Source: Escallonia rubra (lineage: Eukaryota; Streptophyta; Magnoliopsida; Escalloniales; Escalloniaceae). From it: a stretch of DNA of 64,000 bases. The stretch is taken from assembly GCA_033065855.1 (NCBI GenBank), contig JAVXUO010001034.1:1240001-1304000 (forward strand), read 5' to 3'. Shown here in pieces: positions 37,301 through 47,033 of this stretch (its first letter is position 1; each line of letters begins with the position of its first letter). The notes beneath the pieces were generated by a model. That model was given only the letters and a program-made list of their open reading frames with translations. It did not search any database and was not told the origin of the DNA. Both the position numbers and the translations under genes were made by a program.

Positions 37301-40300
37301 TAGTATTCATGTTGAGGATGTGTCAACAGAGTCAGATGAACGCGTCATTTGTGTTTCTTCTTTTGAGGTTAGCCTTTCCCCTTTCCTTCATGCATCTAAG
37401 AAGTATCTCCGTCCGGTGCTTCAGTTCACCTAGGTTAGGTTATGGGAACATCTTGTCGTAGACCATATGTATGTTTGTATGGTTTTATAAGTATCAATAT
37501 GCAAGCAATAATACTGATATTGCATCAGGCCCCATGGGACCCAAGATCACAAACTATTGACGCCATTCTTCAGCTTCAACACAAAACAAGTGAATTTTCT
37601 GAGAAAGGAGTTATTACTACTAGACTTCTTGTTCCATCTAGTAAGGTTGGCTGCATACTTGGACAAGGAGGCCATGTTATCAATGAGATGAGGAGGAGAA
37701 CCCAAGCAGACATCCGTGTTTATTCCAAGGAAGATAAGCCAAAGTGTGCAGCCGAAGACGAAGAGCTTGTGCAGGTGATGTGTTTACGTATCATTTTCTA
37801 CTATAATTGGCTTTATTGCACGTGTCATTTTTATTTTTCTTTCTTCTCATATTTAAGGCATATCAAAGTATATTATGACTTGCGCTCATTCTTGCTTCTG
37901 ATAATTCAGATCTCTGGAGACTTTGGTGTTAGTGAAGTTGCGCTGATAGAGATTGCATCAAGACTTAGAGCAAGATGTCTACGGGATGCAAAAGCTGGAG
38001 CAGGACCTGTTCCAGTTGGGCTAGTTAAAGGATTTGGTCCTCCAGTTAACTTACGAGGCAGAGGTCCCCCTCCTTCTGGCACCATAGGAGCTGGCAGCTC
38101 TGGCGAATATGAACTTCTAAAGGTGAATTTCAGTAGAACTGCATAAACCAGCATATCGACTTTGTTTAAAAAAGTTAGATTAGGTTTTATGAATTGCAAT
38201 TACCAATCGCTTTTGATGTCTTGTTGTAAACTTAGTGTCTTGTCCCTTGTGCAAAGTTATCCTTTATATCATTCTCATTTCAGGCATGGAATATTTGATG
38301 GAGTATTTTATTTCGGATCGTAGTTTGTTTAAACTGCAAGAAATTGATGAAATTTCTTCAAATGGCCTTTTCTAACACAATTTTATCTGTTTTATAATGT
38401 GGGGGATGTTGGAAACAGATTTAATATTCTTTAGATTATGGGGCACAGCAAATTGTATTTCCAATCTCCCTTTAGAAGTCATTATTTCAAGTTTGCTAGA
38501 ACCTGCCTCAAATCACCGCTGCACTCATGACGTGGGGCCCAGGTCAATCTGGAATTGTTTTCACTCAAATTTGATTGCATGGCCCAACAGCATCCAGCCC
38601 CTCAGAATCCTCCTTTTCTATAGTTGCACTTTATATGCTATAAGCTTGTAGGAGTATCGTGAAGATTTGAAGCTCATGCTGGTTGAGGTAGATATTGGTG
38701 ATGATATGAGGTTGGGTTTTTGTTTACCGGATGCTTGGCAACTAAGAAATAACATATTTACGAAAAAGTGCAGCTGGCTTGCAGATGTTAAGATAAATGA
38801 CTTGGTATGATATGCAACGAGCACATTTGCAAGATTTGTAGGTGTAGCACTATCAGCATACTAGTTGAGAAATATAAGATTTGATGATTCGGACTTTCAA
38901 ACAGAAGGGTAATTGTGCCCCACGTGGAATCTGGACAACAATAATAAGAGACTAAAGAAATATATGTTAGCTTGTGGGTTGACAACTGAATAATCTTTTT
39001 TTTTTAGTTGCTCTGGTACAATCAGGAGTTTCCTATTTTATGGCTGATTTGTGGTGTAAATTTTGTTAATATCATTTTAGTCTCAAATCTGCCTTTTCAT
39101 TTGTGCACTAATTAGAGAGTCGATTGCTTTAGCATATATTGTGGGGATGGAGGCTATAAAATGGTAGATCTTTTATGTTGCTTTCTTCTAGAAGTTTATA
39201 ACTAATTAATTTTGTGTTTACCCAAGATCCATTATAGCAAGCAGAGGGCCCTGGCTTGTATTGGCCAAGTTCTGGGCCCACCATCAACCCTCTGACCAAC
39301 CTGCCAGGCTAATGACTTGAAACTCCACTCTCAGCTCTAGTGTGAGTACGTTGCACTGTCATCACCCAAATTGCCTCCCCAAAACAACCCAACTTCTGTA
39401 GTAAAAAACTCCTAAGTGGCCCCTCCCTGCCAACCACCAGACACTGTCAGACTTACAAATGTATACATATGGGTATAGTGAGTCTGACCTCCTATAAACT
39501 CATAGGAGGTTAAACTATTCACCTTCTTTCTTTTAATAAAAATAGCCCCAATTTGTTTATAAGTGTAACTATGAAGGAGGGTGTTTATGGTCAGTTTATG
39601 GTCATTTTGCATGTCATCTTTCTCCCAATTCTCAGTTCTTGCGTCCCAATTTATGCCTCGAATCCGCCTGTACCATGCTTCTTCATCACATACTACCCTC
39701 TCCATTGCCGTTGATGGAAACTGCCGCGCTCGCCTTTTCTACATTCACCACCATGACGGCACCACCTGAGATCTCACAACCACCATCAGCAAAGAGCGCA
39801 CAGACCCGGTGTTATGTAATCCACCGACAGGAAGATATGTCCCGGATTGGTTCAAGACAATTTGTGGGGTGGGGTGGGGGCCAAATATATTTTCAGCAGC
39901 TTCTCTGCGCGCTGTGACGGCAGTAACAGAAGAGAAGATAGAAAGAGGTCTTAGGTAATTTTTAAAGTAAAACGACAGCAATAGCCTTAAAAAATAATAT
40001 CCTAACCTATGAAGTGGAGGGCACATTTGTCCAGAAAAGGTGTGATAGGTTTGATATCCCGCATAGTTATATGGTTATGTTACAATATGTGTCACAAATA
40101 TGTAAACAATATCGTTAGGTATGTTTATACATGTATCATCATCGTTGTCGTCATCTAAGCATATGTATCAAGCATTACCTATTCTATGTATCTATGTTAT
40201 CATTGATGTTATCCAAATATGCGAATCTTATAATCCACATACATGCATCATATATATGCTGCATCGCTGTATATATTCAAGGTATCATGGTTTCGAAATC

Positions 40301-43300
40301 TAGTTTCTTAAGACTCTTGAGTTGCCTTTCGGGACCGTGCTACATAGGAAGTGCCTTTCATTTAAACGACGTTGAGTGTACGTGTTTCTTATGTTGGATT
40401 TTGTTCTTGTTTCTAGCTATGGCTTACTTTGTGGGCTTTGATGATATTCCATCATGGGCTTCAAATGTAGTTGTATGAAACATGTTTTTGAAACGTGATA
40501 TTCAATGTTGGGCTCATGCTCTAATGGCTACAACTTTTAGAGTAGATAGGAACTCAACATGGTATCGGAGCTTACGCAAAATCTAGGGTTCGGTCCTTCC
40601 CGCTTGTATTTGGCCCCTTTACAATGGTTCTCATTGTTTTGTCAGTGCGTTTGTTAGTGTGCTTGGTGGCGGAATCTGTCTCTAACATGCTATTGGGGCT
40701 TGCACGTCAATGGAAGCTCTAAGCATGCCGTACACTGTTGGGCCTCTAATGTTGTTCTTAGTAGATAGTAATAACCAATTTCTAACTTGTTATAGATGTT
40801 TTTTACATCATGCCTAAGTTGCTTACTAAAAGTGGTTTTTATTTTTATTTTTTATGATGATTAATGAAGAATTTGCCTTCTCTGTGTTACTAAATTATTG
40901 TTATTTCTGTTCTCAAGGGTGTTGGACGGCAGTATGAACCTCCAAGTTATCCAGTTCGACCAAGTTCTACTGGGTACTAACTGCCTCTGTATTGTCCATT
41001 CTTCTGGCTAGTGTCATGTTTATAAGTGTGGTTTCAGAGGTCATTATGTTATCTTTATGGCAGGTACCCAAATTTCAACAATGCTATGGGTCCAAAGATG
41101 CCAAACCATGCTATAAGTTCTATTATGGGAACAGGTCGGAGCAGCACCAGTGATGTGAGTTTTATCTATATTCTTTTCTTGAGAGAGGAACAAAATAATT
41201 TTACGTGACTCGCAGGTGCTCATTACCAGATTCCCTTTCTCGCAGTAAATAGTTTAAGCTCTTATCTTCAGTGAATTTATTTTATATCTTTCGAATCATT
41301 AGAGTCAGTTGGTTTAAAGTTAGCATATTTTTGCTTGAAATTCAAGTCTTTTCTGGCTCACTGGCCAGTGTGGTAGACGGCTGTTACGGTTAGATCTCGT
41401 TAGATGGGATCGTTGACTTTTGTGGTTGAGATTCCATGGTATTGAAGATGGTAAGTTGAACATGGTTTTGGGTCTATGTGATCGTTAGACTTCAATTGGG
41501 GTTGGTTTGGCTGGAGTTAGTCACTTCTGAAGTGAGTGTTAATTATTGTCAGAGTGGAAATTCTCAAATCTGAGATCTGAAGGAGAGCTAATAGGCAATG
41601 TCTTTGAGAGCTAAAACTATCTCAAATCTAGTCGCATGATAAAGTCTCTATGTTTATAGGGATTAATAATCCAACAATAGGAACCTTTGACTCAATTCTA
41701 AGGGCAAGAAACTAAAGAACCTCTTTTGCTTAGCTATTGGTAAATGGTTGCATTAATGACTCGGCAAAGGGGGCATAATCGGACAACAAAATTTCTGCTT
41801 ACACAAAGTATACGAGAGACAAAACAACAAGAAGGATCTTCCTCTCGACAGCAGATAAGTAATTATGTAAGGTTCAAGTAGAAACCGGGTTGGGCACAAC
41901 CGAAGACCTGTCCGACCAGCCAAAGGGATGAGAAGGGCCCTAACCAACCAGGCATAGATCCATTCCCAAACTGGAAATGCCCAAACAGCTAACCTGGCAA
42001 ACGGGTAACCCGGCCGGGTACGGGTAAAATCCGGCTGGGTACGGGTAAATTCGGGTCGGGTAAATTTTACCCGACTTTTTTCGGCTAACCTTTTTAGGAA
42101 TCCGTACCCTACCCACACGGGTAGGGTATTACCCGCGAGTAAATGACCTATTTTTTAATTAATTTTTATTTTTTTATAAACAGATTTTCATTACCTTATT
42201 TTGCTAATTAATTATGACCATTAGCAATATTCTTTTTCCTTTTGTTTCTTTTCCCTTTTTTTGCCAACACATTTCATATTTTTGGTCAATTGCAATTTGC
42301 AAGCATCAATTGATTCAACTCCCAGTCCCCAAAGTCCCAAACCCTAACCACAATCCAAAATAATACAATCAAACGTAAACACATACATAATCACAAGCAT
42401 AAAGTTCTCCATCGGCATACCCAAACCAAACCCTACCCACAATCCAAAATAAGACAATTAAAAATCAACAAAATACATGATCACATTCACATGCATTAAC
42501 TAGAAGATTGATGGCCGTCCGTAGTCGATCTGAGACTGAGAGAGAAGACATCAAACCGGCGGCAGCAGCGCAGGAAGGTCGCGCCGGCAGCAGAGTACGA
42601 AGGTCGGGGTGGGCGATCGGCGGTCGCGTTGAAGAGTGAGGGGTCCGAGAAGGTTGATGCCTAGGCTGTCGGAGATAGATCTCGGTGAGGGAGCTCACAG
42701 TCGGCGGTCGATCTCGATCTCTACTGTGAATATGTGATAACTGATTGACTGAGGGAAGAGGGAGGAGGGTAGAGAGAAAAGGGCGGTTGCGGCGGAGAAG
42801 GATTGGGTGGTGGTGCAGAGATGGAGAGAAGGATGGGGCGGTTGCGGCGGTGGTGGCGCAAAGATGGAGATGGGGTTGGGGCGGCAAAGATGGAGATGGG
42901 GTTGGGGCGGCAAAGATGGGGAGGGGGCTGGGGCGGCAAAGATGGAGATGGGGCTGGGGCGGCGGCAGAGAAGAATGGGGAAAATATGAAGAGGAGACCA
43001 GATGAGAAATGAGAGAGGTTAGGGGATTAGGGCACAAAGAGGATATATATATAGTATGAAAATACGGGTAAATCGGGTAACCTGTACCCGACCCGTAAAA
43101 TACGGTTCGGTTCGGGACGGTTATGATTTTCACGGGTAACACATATGTGTACCCGTACCCGAGGTTTTTGACCGGTTACGGGTCTACCCGCGGGTACGGG
43201 TAGAATTTTGCCAAGTCTACAAACAGCTAACCATTTTTAAACAGCAGGAACATGGTTGCATCCTTCAACATGTAACCCTAACGTAGAAAACGGCGCCTCT

Positions 43301-44913
43301 TCAATCGTTGAAGCCGAGAACCATTATGACAACAGAATGGAGATCGGTGTCCGACCACCACAACAGAACACCCAATTCAGATCACAGACCATCTGCTGTT
43401 TGGTAATGACCACCGTCTCACGTGACGTGGCCGCAACACACTGACACCCACACACACGCCCACCTTTAGGGATCTCCTCAAGGCAAAGTTGTAAAGATAA
43501 CTAGGTTAACAACTTAACAGCACTTGCAACCTAAATCCTCGTCAAAGTTCTCCAGATTAGTATCTTCTAATATCTTAGTTGAATCCAAATAGCTTGTGCT
43601 CTCTTGCTTTCATCTGTACTTAGTTGACAACAGAGTGGAGATTGGTGTCCGACCACCAAAACAGATCACCCCATTCAGATCACAGACCATGTGCTGTTCG
43701 GTAATGACCACCAGCTCACGTGAGGTGGCGGCCCTCTCTCTCTCACACACGCGCGCGCCCGCCCACCCAGGCACACGCCCACCTCTAGGGATCTCCTCCC
43801 GGCGAAATTGTAAAGATAACTCGGTTAACAACTTAACGGCACTTGAAACCTGAATCCTTGTTAAAGTTCTCCAGATTAGTATCTTCTAATATTGTAGTCG
43901 AATGTGCTCTCTTGCCTTTCAACCATGCTTTCCTGCTTGGCTTTCACTTAATTGAGTATTGTCCCAGGGGTTTGGACATGTAGTTCAAATGCTTTGGAGC
44001 ACTATACAGCTTCCATTTATGTTAAGTTCCTTTTGTGCCTTTTGTCGATCATGGAGCTAAATATTGCATAATTTAGTCAATTGGCCCCATTCGTATTCCC
44101 ATAATGTGTAGGGCTTTTGCTATAGTACTGAAAAAAGTTAGCAATTCTTAAAAGCATTTTGAAAATAATTTTCGGAATCTTTTTGGTCTTGGTGTTTGTG
44201 AGAGAGAATACAATAGATTAAGTTCGATAACAAATAATTTTTTTTTTCTTTTTTGTTGTTTTAGATCCTCTGAACTCATGCATCAAGCGCATAGGCACTT
44301 GTGTGATTGATAGAATGAAAAAAGAGGTGAAGGTACAGGATTAAAAGATAGGCATATTTTTGTGTTTTCTGTTTGTAATATATGACCAAAGAAAGCGGTT
44401 TTTCCTTTCTTTTGAAGCATACATATCCCAATATGAATTTCTTCTACTTTAATTGCTGCATTGCTTATTGTTTATTTGTTACTATCATTGGTGATTCTAT
44501 ATTGACTTCATTAGGAGAGAATCTCGACTCCATCCCCTGGTAATAGCTCATTAACTAAATGCATTATCTTGTAAATTCAGGTTGCTGGAACAAGGGTGAA
44601 GCTTCAAGATCCTCACTCTGGCGGTTCTCAATGCGTTGTTGATATCCGTGGTTCTTCCCAGCATTCCAATACCGCACAGGGTATTGTTCAGGCCTTTATT
44701 ACTTCTGCTGGACCGAACAACACTCCTCAACGCGGCTCCTACCAAAATTTCAATGCTCAGCAAGGGGCCTATCCGAATAACAGTACTCCACAAACCCCAT
44801 ACCAACATATTGATACACACCAAGTTCCCTATCAAAACTACCAAAACACGGGCTCTCAGCAACTCTCATACCAGGATGTCAATGCACAAAGTTCCTACCC
44901 GTACTATAACTAG
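34374..44913 (+). CDS. Multi-KH-domain RNA-binding protein (seven coding exons)
   Basis: Nuclear RNA-binding protein of the plant PCBP/HEN4-like KH family, whose members act in pre-mRNA processing and gene regulation. Coding exons: 34374-35009, 36894-37367, 37529-37774, 37910-38122, 40918-40973, 41064-41154, 44581-44913; all join in frame at GT-AG sites and give 682 residues. The N-terminus is Lys/Arg/Ser-rich. KH1 has its GxxG loop as GKGG at 61-64, KH2 GKKG at 175-178, KH3 GKGG at 333-336, KH4 GQGG at 415-418. A Pro-rich linker lies at 237-290 and a Gly/Pro-rich one after KH4. KH5 (about 550-625) is degenerate: its loop reads GTGR at 564-567. The tail from about 627 is Gln/Asn/Tyr/Pro-rich with recurring PYQN-like units. 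The start follows a pyrimidine-rich acceptor and is the first ATG of the frame. Introns of 1.9, 2.8 and 3.4 kb hold repeats, including a whole hAT element. The exact orthologue is not assigned. Confidence 0.9.
35824..36260 (+). mobile_element. Possible TRIM-like small LTR element in a KH-gene intron
   Basis: Two direct repeats of about 110-120 bp start near 35824 and 36147. Both read T-G-x-T-G-T-x-C-C-A-A-G-A-T-C-C near the start, then GAGTTTGAG and CCTTATAA. A purine-rich GGGGG run precedes the second. Size and layout fit a terminal-repeat retrotransposon in miniature; no coding sequence. The repeats are quite diverged, so it is old. It may instead be two unrelated copies of one short repeat. 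Confidence 0.4.
41990..43219. mobile_element. hAT-type element inserted in the last intron of the KH gene
   Basis: 1230 bp with exact 8-bp target duplications CAAACAGC (41982-41989, 43220-43227). Ends are TAACCTGGCAAA and, inward from the right, TAGACTTGGCAAA. Subterminal zones are dense in ACCCG/CGGGT motifs. Same family as 28751-29766. The GC-rich interior carries a 4 x 26-bp array. The Pro/His/Leu-rich open frames are low-complexity and no transposase is present. Confidence 0.9.
42859..42962 (+). repeat. 26-bp tandem repeat, four units, inside a hAT element
   Basis: Units start at 42859, 42885, 42911 and 42937, each reading like CAAAGATGGAGATGGGG followed by (T/C)TGGGGCGG, with few differences. 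It accounts for the repetitive open frames predicted on both strands here. Confidence 0.9.
43327..43917 (+). repeat. Tandem duplication of about 298 bp in a KH-gene intron
   Basis: TGACAACAGAATGGAGATCG at 43327 recurs as TGACAACAGAGTGGAGATTG at 43625. The two copies stay alignable through CAGATCACAGACCAT, CTCACGTGA, GTAAAGATAACT, CTCCAGATTAGTATC and TGTGCTCTCTTG. Each contains a CACGTG or near G-box. No coding capacity is recognised. It lies just 3' of the hAT insertion, in the same intron. Confidence 0.85.
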
Positions 44914-46498
44914 ATTTGGGCATCTTTATACCATAATTTGTTAGTAAATCGTTATGATTTAGGTTTTGCTGACCAATTTAAGATTTTGCCCGACTGAGCT
45001 TTTCTCGTCAAGGCTGAACTGACCGTTCTGTTATTCTGGGGAATCTTTAGCTGTCATGTATCGCCCCGCCCCCTTCCCACCCTAAATGATGGCAAGTTCT
45101 ATTGCTAAAGCATGTATGACTACTCTTTTCAATGCAAATACTAGATGGTACCTCCACTCTAAGAGTAAATATTGTGTTGGCATAAGTCACACTTTCGCGA
45201 CGGGCCTAGCCAAGAAGATAAGGAAAAGAAAATTAGATGATAGAACGGAAGAAACTTGGAAGGGTACTAAGCAGAACACTTTGTTAATCATTTCTGGACA
45301 TCATTTTATGGCTGGGGACCAAGGCCAGCTTCAGCATGAGAGCACTCTTTAGATTTTAAGTGTGTATTATGGACGCTGTATTTTGTCATGCCGAAACCAT
45401 AGGCATTGCGATAGGAAGAGCTTTGCTTGGAGAAATAGAGGAAACGTGTATCACATGCCAATGAATTGTGTTAAGTTTGGGGCTCGGATGGTTCCTTTTT
45501 TGTCGATCTGAACTAGCTTATGTGTGAGGTCTATCATCGATTCCCACAGCCAATCCTCGAGAAGAAGGGTTCCAATCCCTCGTAGCCCAAAGAAAGGTAG
45601 TAGCTTGATTACACTTGATTGCGGGTGCCAAGATATAGTTTGGTTTGTCGGTGATTTTCTTACATCTCCCCTTCTCGGAGCGGGTATGTATACGCCTCCA
45701 ACAGCTAACAGTGTTAAATGAATACCTAAAATTATCTGAGAAACCTGGTTTTATTTTCTCCTCGCAAGAAAACAAAAACAAAAAAGAATCCGAAAACAAG
45801 AAATTTTCTTTATTCGACGCTTTAATCTTTTACATGATCTTGATGCAAATTATTGAGACATGTTAAGCGTCAATTGGATTAGAGTTCGTTTGTGATTAAT
45901 TTTAAAAAGCATATTTCAGCTTAAATCTAAGACAATTTTTAAAGTCATATTTAATCTACTTTAACCATAATCTGTTTACTACTCTTTGTCAAAGTAGTTG
46001 CAAACTAACTTCAAGTTACAAAAAATGCTTAGATAAAAAGTACTTAAATCAGTCTCACTATGACAAAATGACCATAGAAGACACTTAGTGTTTTTTTTAA
46101 TATCCAGTTAGACATGTAATATTAACATTACTTTCATTTGTAAATAACTATAATATACAAATATCGAAAACCTATTCTCACCCACCTATAAAAAAGAGTA
46201 TTATTTTTTATTTTAAACTAAAAATACCCACAATCTCATGTTAGTGATTATAGTACAATAACTTTATTAAATTAGTTAAAGTGTATGAGATTTAATTCCT
46301 TTTGTGAGAAATATGAGGATAGTATGATAAATTAGAAGGTCAAACCTGATTATGGGGAAAATAATTATTCTCACTTTCTAGAATTATGGATTTAATTAGC
46401 TTTCAACTTTTTAAAGTAGGTTAAATCTCTTAGTCTTTTTTATCAAATTTCCATTTACCTGATTCATGTTTGACCATCTCAAAATCAATTCAAATACC
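44914..46498. other. 3' UTR of the KH gene and intergenic spacer
   Basis: No gene is recognised. An 88-codon open frame at 45086-45352 begins 170 bp after the KH stop codon and matches nothing I know. From 45860 on the sequence is AT-rich. Confidence 0.4.
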
Positions 46499-46542
46499 TC
46501 TTAGCCATTAGCGAGGTTGTGGCATCACAAAAATGAGCCTAC
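46499..46542 (+). repeat. 44-bp direct repeat, unit 1, beside the Copia element
   Basis: TCTTAGCCATTAGCGAGG... at 46499-46542 is repeated at 51435-51478 with a few differences. The retrotransposon lies between them, so the original site was a tandem 44-bp duplication. Confidence 0.8.
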
Positions 46543-46547
46543 TCTTA

Positions 46548-46933
46548 TGTCAAAATTAGTGCAACTTACTTTATAGGTAGTTAGTTGTATTTACTTGTTT
46601 TCCTAGTCTTTTGCTTAGTTGGATTATTTCATGTTCAGTTACCAATTTTATAGCTAAATGTGAGGCTTGTTCACATAGTGGGCTTTGGTTGCTTGTTAGT
46701 GGTAAACATGGAGTGAGTAGTGGGTTGCTTGTTAGTGGTAAACATGGAGTGAGTAGTGGAGATATATGTGGAGAGTGGTTTAGTGGAACCTAGTCTTTAA
46801 ATAGAGGTTCAATAAGCTTATTGTATCATCAATCCATTTTGCAAGTTTCTCTCAAATACAAGTAATATTTTTATTCCAGCTTTCTTCCTTTTGTTACTCT
46901 CTGGAGTCTTTGTATTTTTCCTCTTTTGTTTTA
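46548..46933 (+). repeat. 5' LTR of the Copia element
   Basis: 386 bp, starting TG and ending TA. It holds an internal 36-bp direct repeat (units at 46689 and 46725), a CTTTAAATAGAGG region that may serve as a promoter TATA-like element, and the same length and sequence as the 3' LTR apart from about four positions. Confidence 0.93.
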
Positions 46934-46947
46934 TGGTATCAAGAGCC
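46934..46947 (+). other. Primer-binding site (initiator Met tRNA type)
   Basis: TGGTATCAAGAGCC directly after the 5' LTR, the usual plant Copia primer-binding site pattern. Confidence 0.85.
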
Positions 46948-47033
46948 AGCTGAAGGTTCTTTTGTTGTTCAAATCTTCTTGTCTATCAAATTTATTTGTT
47001 GGAGAAGTTTGAACGTGTGAGAGGGAGCTTTCG

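Noticed and set aside
40540-40620. TGGTATCGGAGC, like a retrotransposon primer-binding site, in a KH-gene intron
   Set aside because: No upstream or downstream terminal repeat could be paired with it; at most an old unpaired remnant.
42465-43142. 225-codon Pro/His/Leu-rich open frame on the minus strand
   Set aside because: It lies inside a bounded hAT element and over a 26-bp tandem array, has no domain, and overlaps equally long frames on the other strand.
45086-45352. 88-codon open frame after the KH gene
   Set aside because: No recognisable domain; it probably lies in the 3' UTR or spacer.
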